NCBI GenBank assembly: GCA_023150455.1
Contig: JAKLKW010000019.1
Location: 1 to 64,000, forward strand
From: Alphaproteobacteria bacterium
Lineage (GTDB): Bacteria > Pseudomonadota > Alphaproteobacteria > JAEULC01
Direction of reading: 5' to 3'
DNA length: 64,000 bases
Shown here in pieces: positions 54,141 through 64,000 of the stretch; the first letter of the stretch is position 1; every line of letters starts with the position of its first letter. The position numbers were made by a program, and so were the translations under genes. The notes under the pieces are model-generated. The model did not search any database. It was not told the DNA's origin and saw only the letters and a program-made list of their open reading frames with translations.

Positions 54141-55517
54141 ATGCAACGGAAATCGAATCTGTGGCGACTCGGGCTCGCGGCCGGGATCGCGCTCACCCTC
54201 GCCCTGCCCTTGCCGGCAGCGGCGCAGAAAGTCGTCAACGTCTGGCACACCGAGCCCAACCCGAAGACGAAGGCGGCCATCGACGAGATCATCAAGGCGT
54301 TCGAGAAAGAGAACCCGGGCGTCAAGGTGATGCAGGAGGCTGTCGCGTGGGGCGATCTCGACAAGAAGATGCAGGCGGCCCTTGCCTCGGGCGCGTTTCC
54401 CGAGATCGCGCACGGCCAGACCTATGTCGAGCGCTCGCTGTCGGCCAAGGGCTTCCTCCGGCCGCTCAACGACGTGATCGAGTCGATCGGCGAGAACGAC
54501 CTGTTCGAGGTCGTGCGCAAGCTCGACTACAACCCGAAGGACAAGAAGTATTACGGCCTCGCCCACGCGGTCGGCGTCGATCTGATCGTCTACCGCAAGG
54601 ACTTCATGCGCGACGCCAAGCTCGATCCCGAGAAGCCGCCGGCGACGTTCAAGGAATGGCTGGAGCAGCTGAAGAAGCTGACGGTCGACACCAACGGCGA
54701 CGGCAAGCCCGACCGCTACGGCCTGAGCCTTGCCGGCCCCGGCTTCTTCATCAACGAGGACCTCTACATGTGGGTCGGCTCGAACGGCGGTCGGCTGTTC
54801 GACGAGAAGGGCAAGCCGGTCTTCACCGAGAAGCCGGTGCTCGAGGTGCTGGAGTTCTGGAAGCAGCTCAACGACTGCTGCCTCGCGCCCGACTGGCTGA
54901 GCCGGCAGTACCTGGACACGTTCGCCGACTTGGCCACCGGCAAGGCGGCGCAGATCCTGGGCTGGGGCCGCGGCAACGGGTATTTCGAGCAGTATGCACC
55001 CGATGTCGTCGCCAAGGGCAACATCGGCGTCTACGCCATGAAACCGCTGGGCCCGTCGGCCAAGCCCGGGCAGTCGTTCGTCACGCAACTCGACTGCGAG
55101 CCGTGGATGGTGTTCAAGAACTCGAAGAATCCCGAGGAGGCGGCGAAGTTCCTGAAGTTCTTCCACCGCTCCGACAACTACCTGAAGTACATCCAGACCG
55201 TCCCGGTGCACTTCTTCCCGATCAACAAGTCGCTGCGCGAGAACGCGGCCTACAAGGCGACCCCCGAGTTCCAGAAATGGAAGTTCTGGGTCGACGCCCA
55301 GCACGAGGTGATCGCGAAGCACGACCCGCGGCCGCTCTTGATCACGCAGTGGAGCGACCTGGAGCTGCCCTACATCGCCGAGATCGCCGGCTCGACCATC
55401 CTGGTCGACATGGTCACCGACGTGACCAAGAACGGCAAGACGCCGATGGAAGCGGCCACCAAGGCGCAGCAGCGGGCCGAGCAGCTGATCACGCAACTCG
55501 GCTACAAGAAGTGGTAG
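54141..55517 (+). CDS. ABC transporter substrate-binding protein, sugar (UgpB/MalE) family
   Basis: The 458-residue periplasmic protein has a signal peptide (MQRKSNLWRLGLAAGIALTLALPLPAAAQ) and the family-1 extracellular solute-binding pattern: VNVWHTEPNPKTKAAIDEIIKAFEKENPGVKV, MQAALASGAFPEIAHGQTY, FKEWLEQLKKL, WVGSNGGRLFDEKGKPVF. The family binds oligosaccharides, polyols or glycerol-3-phosphate. ATG 54141 follows AAGGGGGAATCAC. It is divergent from mutS with 177 bp between them, and is the first gene of an importer whose ATPase is missing from the window. Confidence 0.9.
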   Translation: MQRKSNLWRLGLAAGIALTLALPLPAAAQKVVNVWHTEPNPKTKAAIDEIIKAFEKENPGVKVMQEAVAWGDLDKKMQAALASGAFPEIAHGQTYVERSLSAKGFLRPLNDVIESIGENDLFEVVRKLDYNPKDKKYYGLAHAVGVDLIVYRKDFMRDAKLDPEKPPATFKEWLEQLKKLTVDTNGDGKPDRYGLSLAGPGFFINEDLYMWVGSNGGRLFDEKGKPVFTEKPVLEVLEFWKQLNDCCLAPDWLSRQYLDTFADLATGKAAQILGWGRGNGYFEQYAPDVVAKGNIGVYAMKPLGPSAKPGQSFVTQLDCEPWMVFKNSKNPEEAAKFLKFFHRSDNYLKYIQTVPVHFFPINKSLRENAAYKATPEFQKWKFWVDAQHEVIAKHDPRPLLITQWSDLELPYIAEIAGSTILVDMVTDVTKNGKTPMEAATKAQQRAEQLITQLGYKKW

Positions 55518-55588
55518 CAGGCACGCTTGCCGGCTGAGATGATGCCCCGCGTCGGCCGAGGCCGGCGCGGGGAGCTCTCGGGATCGAC

Positions 55589-56524
55589 ATGTCGATGACC
55601 ACGACCGCCGCCTATGGCGAGCGCAAGGCGCTGCCGGCGCTGAGGCCCAGGCGCATCCCCGAGCATTGGTGGGGCTACGTCCTGCTGGCGCCGGCGGTGG
55701 CGCTGGTCGTCGGCATCATCCTCTATCCCGTCGCCTATTCCTTCTGGATCAGCTTCCATGCCAAGCATGCCTACATGCCGATCCAGAACTGGGTCGGGCT
55801 CGACAACTACATCTTCTTCCTGACGGACTACGACGGGTTCTGGCGCTCGCTGTGGCTGGGCACGATCTACGCCTTCGGCACGGTCACGCTGCAGATCGTG
55901 GTCGGCGTGGCCGCCGCGCTGGTGCTCAACGAAACCTTCATCGGCCGCGGCTTCGTGCGCGGGCTGACGCTGTTCCCCTACATGCTGCCGACGATCGTGG
56001 TCGTGATCCTGATGCGGTGGCTGTTCAACGACAGCATCGGTGTCGTCAAGTACCTGCTCGAGTCGACCATCGTGACCCGGGCCATCGTGTGGTTCGCGCC
56101 CGAGACGATCATGGTGACGATGATCCTGGTCAGCACCTGGACGTTCTTTCCGTTCGTCGTGATCGGCACGCTGGCGCGGATGCAGACGATCGATCCCGAG
56201 CTCTACGCCGCCGCCAAGGTGGACGGCGCCGGCATCCTGCGGCGTCTCTGGCACGTGACGCTGCCGCAGATCCGCAGCGTGCTGTTCGTGGTGGTGTTGC
56301 TGCGCTTCATGTTCATGTTCACCAAGTTCGACGTGATCTGGCTGTTCGCCGGTGCCGGCGGTCTTGGCTCCTACGTGCGCACCTTGCCCATCTACACCTT
56401 CGTCAAGAGCTTCGGCGAGCTGCAGGTCGGCATGGGAGCGGCCCTGTCGACGATCATGTTCATGATGCTGGCGGCGTTCGTGGCGCTGTATTTCCGCTTG
56501 TTCAAGCGCGACGAGAACCTCTAG
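55589..56524 (+). CDS. ABC transporter permease, MalF/UgpA type
   Basis: The 311-residue membrane protein has six helices, the N-terminal WWGYVLLAPAVALVVGIILYPVAYSFWISF, and the EAA loop LYAAAKVDGAGILRRLWHVTLPQIRSV (about residues 205-231). It forms the channel with the downstream permease. It begins 71 bp after the binding protein, and the stop is 3 bp before the next gene. Confidence 0.92.
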   Translation: MSMTTTAAYGERKALPALRPRRIPEHWWGYVLLAPAVALVVGIILYPVAYSFWISFHAKHAYMPIQNWVGLDNYIFFLTDYDGFWRSLWLGTIYAFGTVTLQIVVGVAAALVLNETFIGRGFVRGLTLFPYMLPTIVVVILMRWLFNDSIGVVKYLLESTIVTRAIVWFAPETIMVTMILVSTWTFFPFVVIGTLARMQTIDPELYAAAKVDGAGILRRLWHVTLPQIRSVLFVVVLLRFMFMFTKFDVIWLFAGAGGLGSYVRTLPIYTFVKSFGELQVGMGAALSTIMFMMLAAFVALYFRLFKRDENL

Positions 56525-56527
56525 GCC

Positions 56528-57358
56528 ATGGTCGCCCAGATCGCACAGCGCACGGCGATCTACCTGTCGGCGGGCGTCATCTGCCTGATGTGCGGGTTCC
56601 CGCTCTACTGGATGGTGCTGACCTCGCTCAAGCCCGACGCCGAGATCATCCAGGCGGTGCCGACCTTCTTTACCTGGCAGGCGCATCTCGACGCCTATCA
56701 GCGGCTGTTCACGCAAACGCGCTTCCTCACCTATTTCATCAACAGCATCACCGTGGCGGGCTCGGCGACGCTGCTGACGATCCTGGTCGCGGTGCTGGCG
56801 GCCTATGGAATCACGCGCTTTCGCTTCCGCGGGCGCGAGGCGGTGGCGGGCACCATGCTGTTCACCTACATGTTCGCGCCGATCATGATCGTCGTGCCGT
56901 TCTATATCCTGATGCGCAGCGTGGGGTTGGTGAACTCGCACCTGGGCCTCATCCTGTCCTACACGACCTTCTCGCTGCCGTTCAGCATGTGGATGCTGCG
57001 CTCGTTCTTCCAGTCGATCCCGCTCGAGCTCGAGGAAGCGGCGATGATCGACGGCGCCTCGCGCCCGCGCGCCGTCGCGCTCATCATCGTGCCGCTGGCA
57101 CTGCCCGGCGTCATCGCCGTGTCGATCTTCACCTTCATCGTGGCGTGGAACGATTACCTGTTCGCGCGCGTCCTGATCGGCGCCGACCAGCTCAAGACCC
57201 TGCCGGTGGGCATCCAGGACCTCTACGAGTCGACGGTCACCGACTGGGGCATGGTGATGGCGGCCGGCGTGATGATCACGATCCCGGCGCTGGTCTTCTT
57301 TGTTGCGGTGCAGCGTTATCTCGTCTCGGGCTGGGGCGCCGGCGCGATCAAGGGATAG
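56528..57358 (+). CDS. ABC transporter permease, MalG/UgpE type
   Basis: The 276-residue membrane protein has six helices: FPLYWMVLTSLKPDAEII after helix 1, and the EAA loop LELEEAAMIDGASRPRAVALIIVPLALPGVIAV (about 170-200). It starts 3 bp after the first permease. The importer lacks an encoded ATPase on either side; in many bacteria a shared MsmK/UgpC-type ATPase serves such systems. Confidence 0.92.
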   Translation: MVAQIAQRTAIYLSAGVICLMCGFPLYWMVLTSLKPDAEIIQAVPTFFTWQAHLDAYQRLFTQTRFLTYFINSITVAGSATLLTILVAVLAAYGITRFRFRGREAVAGTMLFTYMFAPIMIVVPFYILMRSVGLVNSHLGLILSYTTFSLPFSMWMLRSFFQSIPLELEEAAMIDGASRPRAVALIIVPLALPGVIAVSIFTFIVAWNDYLFARVLIGADQLKTLPVGIQDLYESTVTDWGMVMAAGVMITIPALVFFVAVQRYLVSGWGAGAIKG

Positions 57359-57394
57359 CGTTTCTTCCCGGATTGCTGGACAGGCAAGCGACAA

Positions 57395-57413
57395 ACCTGG
57401 GATTATCTCAGGT
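57395..57413. promoter_or_regulatory. Imperfect 19-bp dyad upstream of malic enzyme
   Basis: ACCTGGGATTATCTCAGGT has arms ACCTG and CAGGT that match perfectly, with GGA/TCT completing an 8-bp stem containing one G-T pair and a TTA loop. It lies about 40 bp upstream of the maeB GTG at 57452. It may be an operator or a leader hairpin; no known motif is recognised. Confidence 0.4.
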
Positions 57414-57451
57414 AACGACTCCAGGAACTTCGGGGATAAGGAAACGCCGCC

Positions 57452-59722
<2,271 letters not shown>

Positions 59723-59738
59723 GGACATCGCGCGCGCC

Positions 59739-60995
59739 TTGACCGTCGCAAGCGGAGGCGAGCCGGGGTCCAGCGGCGTCTCGGCGCGCGCCTGGGCGGC
59801 GTGGCTGCTGGCGTCGCTGTTCTTCTTCTACGCCTTCGCCCAGCGCGTGGCGCCCTCGGTGATGGTCGAGGAGCTGATGCGCGACTTCGCCGTCGGCGCG
59901 GCGATCCTCGGCAACCTCGCCGCCTTCTACTTCTATGCCTATGCCAGCCTGCAGATCCCGATCGGCTTCATGCTGGATCGGCTGGGACCCCGCCGGCTGA
60001 TGACGGGCGGGCTGCTGCTGGCGGGCATCGGCAGCCTGGTGTTCACCGCCGGCGAGTCGATCCTGTTCGCCTATGCCGGCCGCCTCTTGATCGGCGCCGG
60101 CTCCGCGTTCAGCTGGGTCGGCGCGCTGACGGTGGCCCTGCAGTGGTTCCCGCCGCGGCGCTTCGCCGGGCTCGCCGGCGGCACCCAGGCCTTCGGCATG
60201 GCGGGCGCCGTGTTCGGCCAGGCGCCGGTCGCCGCGCTGGTGGCGGGCTGGGGCTGGCGCGGCGCGATGATGGCACTGGCAGCGCTGGGCCTGGCGCTCG
60301 CCGCCGCGATCTGGGCCGTGGCACGCGACAAGCCGGTGCCGACGCACGCGGCGGTCGGCCTGGGCGCCGGATTGCGCATCGTGCTGGCCCGGCGCCAGAC
60401 CTGGCTGTCGGGCATCTTCGGCATGGCCATGGTGTCGCCCATGGTCGCCTTCGGCGGTCTCTGGGCCGTGCCCTACCTGACCCAGACGCAAGGCATGACG
60501 CGGGCCGAGGCCGCGGCGCTGACTTCGATCATGTTCATCGGCTGGGGCATCGGCGCGCCGCTGGTCGGCTGGCTGTCCGACCGGATCGGCCGGCGGCGGG
60601 TGCCGATGCTGGCGAGCGGTGCGCTCACCACGTTGATGCTCGCGGCCCTGCCGCTGGTCGACGGCGCGCCGGCCTTGGTCATCGCCGGCTTGATGACCGT
60701 GCAGGGGTTCTGCGCCTCGACCATGGTGGTGGGCGTGGCGCTGGCGCGCGAATCCACTCCGCCGCACGTCAGCGGCACGGTGCTGGGCGTGGTCAATACC
60801 TTCGTGGTCGGCAGCGGCGCCCTGCTGCAGCCGCTGATCGGCGCGCTCTTGGACCTGCAGTGGGACGGCACGATGTCGGGCGGCGCACGCGTCTATTCGG
60901 CCTCGGCCTACTATCACGCCTTTGCCGTGCTGCCGCTGATCATGGCGATCGGGACCGTCGCCGCGCTGCTGTCGCGCGATACGGCGAAAGCCTGA
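59739..60995 (+). CDS. Major facilitator superfamily transporter
   Basis: The 418-residue protein has about 12 membrane helices and MFS marks such as the loop FMLDRLGPRRLMTGGLLLAGIG after helix 2 and GWLSDRIGRRRVPML after helix 8 in the second half. No substrate signature is obvious. The start is a TTG at 59739, 16 bp after maeB; the first ATG in frame would be past helix 1, so TTG or another weak start is used. It could share a transcript with maeB and so may transport an organic acid, but that is inference. Confidence 0.85.
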   Translation: MTVASGGEPGSSGVSARAWAAWLLASLFFFYAFAQRVAPSVMVEELMRDFAVGAAILGNLAAFYFYAYASLQIPIGFMLDRLGPRRLMTGGLLLAGIGSLVFTAGESILFAYAGRLLIGAGSAFSWVGALTVALQWFPPRRFAGLAGGTQAFGMAGAVFGQAPVAALVAGWGWRGAMMALAALGLALAAAIWAVARDKPVPTHAAVGLGAGLRIVLARRQTWLSGIFGMAMVSPMVAFGGLWAVPYLTQTQGMTRAEAAALTSIMFIGWGIGAPLVGWLSDRIGRRRVPMLASGALTTLMLAALPLVDGAPALVIAGLMTVQGFCASTMVVGVALARESTPPHVSGTVLGVVNTFVVGSGALLQPLIGALLDLQWDGTMSGGARVYSASAYYHAFAVLPLIMAIGTVAALLSRDTAKA

Positions 60996-61009
60996 CGCCC
61001 GGGCGGGCG

Positions 61010-61035
61010 CGGCCGGGCGCGGGGAAGCCCGGCCG
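61010..61035. terminator. Strong GC stem-loop between convergent genes
   Basis: CGGCCGGGC (61010-61018) and GCCCGGCCG (61027-61035) form a perfect 9-bp stem with an 8-base loop GCGGGGAA. It lies between the MFS gene stop (60995) and the convergent peptidoglycan-binding gene stop (61053), where a shared terminator would be expected. The lack of T-runs means that the terminator assignment is based on position and stem only. Confidence 0.5.
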
Positions 61036-61052
61036 GACCGGCGTTCAGCCGA

Positions 61053-61853
61053 TCAGTTGACCGGCTTCCACGTTCCGTCGGGCTGCAGGCACGCCGTGCC
61101 CTTGGTCACCGTCTCCTGGCCTTCCACGACCATCCGACGCTCATAGGGCTGGCAGTCCTGTGCCTGCTGCTGCGCGCCGGCGCCGGGCAGCCGCGGCAAA
61201 TCCGGCCGCGGCTCGGCCTGCTGCACGACGGGCGCCGGCGGCACCGTCACGGGAGCCAGGCTTTGTTGCGGTCCCGGGCCGGGCGGTACGTAGCCGCCCG
61301 AGGGAGTGGCCGTCGTTCGCTGCGGCAGCTGCGGCTGCGTCTGGTGCGACGGCTGCGGCTGGTGCTGCGGTTGGTACTGGGGCTGGCCGGCGCCGGTGCT
61401 GTAAGCGGACAGGCGCTTGCTGCGCAGATGGTCGAGCAGCGCCGGCGACACCACACCGTCCTGCGCCAGCCCGTTGTTGGCCTGGTACGCGCGGACCGCG
61501 TTGGCGGTGCGCGGGCCGGCGACGCCGTCCGCCGGGCCAGGGTTGTAGCCGGCAGCGGTCAGCTCGCTCTGCACCTCGGCGGTCAGGTTGCCGCTCGCGT
61601 AGGCGGGCGCGTAGGCGGAGCCGGTCGCTGCCCGGCGGCCGCTTTGATCGGGCCCGCTCAGCGCCTGGTTCGCGTCCTTCACGACATCCTTCACGCCACC
61701 GCGCGCGTCCTCGTAGGCGCCTGTGAAGGTGTCGACGAACGTGCGCTCGACATCCTTGAAGAAGTCGGCCTTCACGGGCGCTCCACCCGCGACGACCAGT
61801 CCGGCGGCCATGGCCAGCATCATCGCCGATTGGCTCATCGCTTTGTGGATCAT
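61053..61853 (-). CDS. Secreted peptidoglycan-binding domain protein
   Basis: The 266-residue protein has a signal peptide (MIHKAMSQSAMMLAMAAGLVVAGGAPVKA), an amphipathic stretch (FFKDVERTFVDTFTGAYEDARGGVKDVVKD), a PG_binding_1 repeat (about 88-145: EVQSELTAAGYNPGPADGVAGPRTANAVRAYQANNGL), then a Gln/Pro-rich linker (about 155-220) and a short C-terminal beta segment with Cys pair (CQPYERRMVVEGQETVTKGTACLQ). It probably binds the cell wall. ATG 61853 is chosen because the signal peptide starts there. Confidence 0.85.
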   Translation of the reverse strand: MIHKAMSQSAMMLAMAAGLVVAGGAPVKADFFKDVERTFVDTFTGAYEDARGGVKDVVKDANQALSGPDQSGRRAATGSAYAPAYASGNLTAEVQSELTAAGYNPGPADGVAGPRTANAVRAYQANNGLAQDGVVSPALLDHLRSKRLSAYSTGAGQPQYQPQHQPQPSHQTQPQLPQRTTATPSGGYVPPGPGPQQSLAPVTVPPAPVVQQAEPRPDLPRLPGAGAQQQAQDCQPYERRMVVEGQETVTKGTACLQPDGTWKPVN

Positions 61854-61986
61854 CGCCAGAACTCCTATCCTGCTCGTCTCCACCAAGAGCGGTGCGGTCC
61901 AGCGCCTAATGGCGCCGGCCCATGCAGTGAAACGCACAAGCGAAGGTTCTGGTTCCGGCGGGTTTCCGCGCCCGGAACGGCGGGAG

Positions 61987-62166
61987 TCAGCGCCGATAGG
62001 ACGTGTTGGCGCTGCCGCGGACGGTCTGCCAGAGATCGTAGACCAGCAGGGCCATCACGCCGACGGCGATGATGATCAGCGGCACTTCCTTGATCCACGT
62101 CACCACGATGCCGAGAAACGCCGTCATCAGCGCGATCCCGATCAGGCCCGGAACAATGTTCATCAT
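61987..62166 (-). CDS. Small two-helix membrane protein
   Basis: A 59-residue reading begins MMNIVPGLIGIALMTAFLGI and contains two hydrophobic segments (about 4-22 and 28-45, VPLIIIAVGVMALLVYDLW) followed by a short basic tail ending in SYRR. The ATG at 62166 overlaps the amidase stop in an ATGA arrangement (62163-62166), so it is translated with the amidase. Function unknown. A GC-rich chance open frame of this size would rarely have such a clean hydrophobic pattern. Confidence 0.78.
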   Translation of the reverse strand: MMNIVPGLIGIALMTAFLGIVVTWIKEVPLIIIAVGVMALLVYDLWQTVRGSANTSYRR

Positions 62167-63533
62167 CGCTTGCCGCCTTTGCCCGTCTGTTTGCCGCGGC
62201 GCGGCTTGCTGCCGAGAGACTCCGCGAGCCAGCGCGCCGTGCGCAGCAGCCGTGCGTCGTTGCCGCGCCGCCCGACCAGCTGCACGCCGAGCGGCATGCC
62301 CGCCGGCCCTTTGAGCAGCGGCAGCGTGACCGCCGGCGTGCCCAGATAGGTCCAGGGCGAGCAGAACACCGGGTTGCCGGTGGCGTCCAGCCCGAGCGGA
62401 GCCTCGCCCGGCGCGGCGGGGGTCACGATCGCGTCATATTCGTCGAAGACGGCGTCGATCGCCGCATTGATCGGTTCGATCAGGTCGACCGAGCGCCGAT
62501 AGGCGACCGCCAGATGGCTGCGGCCGCGCTCGATCAGCTGGCGCAGGCGCAGGCTCAGCTTCTCGGCGCCATCCTCGTATTCGCGGTGCAGGTTGTGCGC
62601 CATCTCGACGTCCATGACCGTGCCGTGCAGCGCGATGATCTCGCCGGCGGCGGACGGCAGCTCGACCTCGCCAGCACCCTCTCCGAGGCTCTCTGCGAAC
62701 GCGACGAAGGCATCCTGCGTCGACTTTTCCGCCTGATCCCACATCGGCGTCTTCACGAAGGCGAAGCGCGGCGGCAGCGGCGGCCTTTCCGCCGCCACGG
62801 CGGCGAGCGGTGGTGTGGCGATCGGCCGCGTGTCGGGATCGCCGTCGTCGTGGCCGGCCATCACCTCGGCCATCAACGCCGCGTCCTCGAGCGTGCGCGC
62901 GAACACGCCGATATGGTCGACCGTGCGCGAGAGCAGCAGGGCGCCGGTGCGCGGGATCAGCCCGTGGGTCGGCTTGAAGCCGACCACGCCGCAGAAGGCG
63001 GCCGGGCGGATCACCGAGCCGGCGGTCTGCGAGCCGATGGCGCCCGGCACCATCGTCGCGGCCACCGCGGCGGCCGAGCCCGAGGACGAGCCGCCCGGCG
63101 TGCGCCTCGGATCGTGCGGATTCGCGGTCTTGCCGGGCGTGAAATAGGCGAATTCGGTCGTCACCGTCTTGCCCATGATGACGGCGCCGGCGGCACGCAG
63201 CCGGGCCACACAGGCCGCATCGCGTCTCGGCATGCGCCCCGCATAAAGCGGCGAGCCGAGCTCGGTCGGCATGTCGCCGGTGTCGAACACGTCCTTGATC
63301 CCGACCGGCACGCCGTGCAGCCGGCCGATCGGTTTGCCTTCGCTGCGTTGCCGGTCCAGCGCCTCGGCCTGGCGCAGGGCGTGATCCGGGTCGAGGAAGG
63401 TCCAGGCGCGAATGTCGCCATCGACCGCCTTGATGCGGCCGAGGCAGGCGCGCACCAGTTCGGCCGACTTGATCCGGCCTTCGCGGATCTCGAGCGCCGC
63501 CTGCGCCAGCGAAAGCGCGTGCAGGTCCGTCAT
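62163..63533 (-). CDS. Amidase family protein
   Basis: The 456-residue cytoplasmic enzyme has the amidase signature: Lys in GRLHGVPVGIKDVFDTGDMPT (about residue 79), the Gly/Ser-rich RRTPGGSSSGSAAAVAA (about 144-160) and the nucleophile Ser in GAIGSQTAGSVIRPAAFCGVVGFKPTHG. It hydrolyses a carboxamide; the substrate is unknown. The start may be 63533 (used here, GGA about 10 bases upstream) or 63539. It lies 10 bp after a TRAP transporter gene, so substrate uptake and hydrolysis may be coupled. Confidence 0.92.
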   Translation of the reverse strand: MTDLHALSLAQAALEIREGRIKSAELVRACLGRIKAVDGDIRAWTFLDPDHALRQAEALDRQRSEGKPIGRLHGVPVGIKDVFDTGDMPTELGSPLYAGRMPRRDAACVARLRAAGAVIMGKTVTTEFAYFTPGKTANPHDPRRTPGGSSSGSAAAVAATMVPGAIGSQTAGSVIRPAAFCGVVGFKPTHGLIPRTGALLLSRTVDHIGVFARTLEDAALMAEVMAGHDDGDPDTRPIATPPLAAVAAERPPLPPRFAFVKTPMWDQAEKSTQDAFVAFAESLGEGAGEVELPSAAGEIIALHGTVMDVEMAHNLHREYEDGAEKLSLRLRQLIERGRSHLAVAYRRSVDLIEPINAAIDAVFDEYDAIVTPAAPGEAPLGLDATGNPVFCSPWTYLGTPAVTLPLLKGPAGMPLGVQLVGRRGNDARLLRTARWLAESLGSKPRRGKQTGKGGKR

Positions 63534-63543
63534 CGCCATTCCA

Positions 63544-64000
63544 TCAGCGCGGCGTATAGAGGTAGTTCGGCAGCCACAGCGCGATCTCGGGGAAGACATA
63601 GACCAGGATCATGCTGAGGAACACCATGCCGACGAAGGGCAGCGCGCCGTTGAATATCTCGCTTAGCTTCACGTGCGGCGGCGCGACGCCTTTCAGGTAG
63701 AAGGCCGCCATCGCCACCGGCGGCGTGTTGAACGCCGTCTGCGTGTTCAGCGCTACCAGGATGCCGAAGAAGATCGGGTCGACGCCGAAATCGTCGAGCA
63801 GCGGCAGGAAGATCGGCACGAAGATGATGATGATCTCGGTCCATTCCAGCGGCCAGCCGAGCAGGAAGATGATCGCCTGAGTCATCAGCAGGAACTGGGT
63901 CGTGGAGAGATTGAGCGAGAGGAAGAACTGCTCGACCACCGACTGGCCGCCGAGCAGGGCGAACACCGACGAGAAGGTCCACGAGCCGATGAACAGGTAG
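63544..64000 (-). CDS. TRAP transporter large permease DctM family (partial, C-terminal)
   Basis: About 152 codons are visible; the gene enters from the right edge, so its N-terminus is outside. The end shows the DctM signature GWPLEWTEIIIIFVPIFLPLLDDFGVDPIFFGILVALNTQTAFNTPPVAMAAFYLKGVAPP, and several membrane helices follow. Predicted uptake of a dicarboxylate or other organic anion driven by sodium or proton gradient. It is the last transporter gene before the amidase, 10 bp away. Confidence 0.92.
   Translation of the reverse strand, partial: YLFIGSWTFSSVFALLGGQSVVEQFFLSLNLSTTQFLLMTQAIIFLLGWPLEWTEIIIIFVPIFLPLLDDFGVDPIFFGILVALNTQTAFNTPPVAMAAFYLKGVAPPHVKLSEIFNGALPFVGMVFLSMILVYVFPEIALWLPNYLYTPR

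Overview
The window looks like the chromosome of a GC-rich alphaproteobacterium. The reasons are the ccoNOQP-ccoGHIS cluster with an FnrN-type regulator, the phoR-pstSCAB-phoU-phoB order, an aioXSR-aioBA arsenite-oxidation locus with a NT-26-like Rieske subunit, and a CyaC-like cyclase with an SDH-type membrane anchor as described in Sinorhizobium. Genus cannot be decided from the sequence alone. Coding density is high and many neighbours overlap by 1-20 bases. I see no insertion sequence, integrase, CRISPR array or rRNA.

Layout. 1-9561: a GNAT-like gene diverges from a complete cbb3 oxidase structural and assembly cluster, followed by its likely [4Fe-4S] Fnr activator; a perfect TTGAT-N4-ATCAA box precedes ccoN. 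9553-16383: DUF488, gpt, DUF4864, two lipoproteins, tRNA-Arg(ACG), an FkbM methyltransferase and a 3-hydroxyacyl-CoA dehydrogenase. 16554-21316: a gldA-gldF-gldG-DUF4340 ABC operon. 21592-27801: a redox-sensing adenylate cyclase, a TPR protein, a glutathione peroxidase, an NMT1/SsuABC-like ABC importer and a PaiB-like flavoprotein. 27806-37219: the complete Pho regulatory and high-affinity phosphate uptake locus, with unusually long PstC and PstA. 37280-51201: an accessory block bounded by an MR/MLE enolase-superfamily gene on the left and an esterase-like phytase-domain gene on the right. Inside it lie aioXSR-aioBA (aioA broken by an internal frame-disrupting deletion) and a PadR / TSUP / cytochrome c / ChrA / acyltransferase group. 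51198-64000: mutS, a sugar-type ABC importer without its ATPase, malic enzyme, an MFS transporter, a peptidoglycan-binding protein, a small membrane protein, an amidase and the end of a TRAP transporter.

The most informative non-coding signals are in the accessory block. Upstream of aioBA there is a sigma-54 -24/-12 promoter preceded by two matching dyads (GTTCGG-N4-CCGRAC), 33 bp apart centre to centre, which are good candidates for AioR enhancer sites. The chrA / cytochrome c divergent promoter carries two perfect TATCG-N5-CGATA dyads in tandem. Between aioX and padR there is a chimeric scar: about 113 bp homologous to the 3' end of the phytase-like gene are joined, at a 5-bp microhomology (GCGGC), to about 88 bp homologous to the 5' end of the MR/MLE gene. 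The two intact parents flank the block in exactly the order expected if the scar is the junction of a former tandem duplication or a reinserted circle of the region between them. This suggests how the arsenic/chromate block was assembled.

The genes suggest an organism that respires at low oxygen (cbb3, Fnr), senses quinone or redox state (CyaC-like), responds to phosphate starvation (Pho) and has acquired metal(loid) oxyanion functions. Arsenite sensing appears intact while the oxidase itself looks inactivated, unless the deletion is an assembly error.
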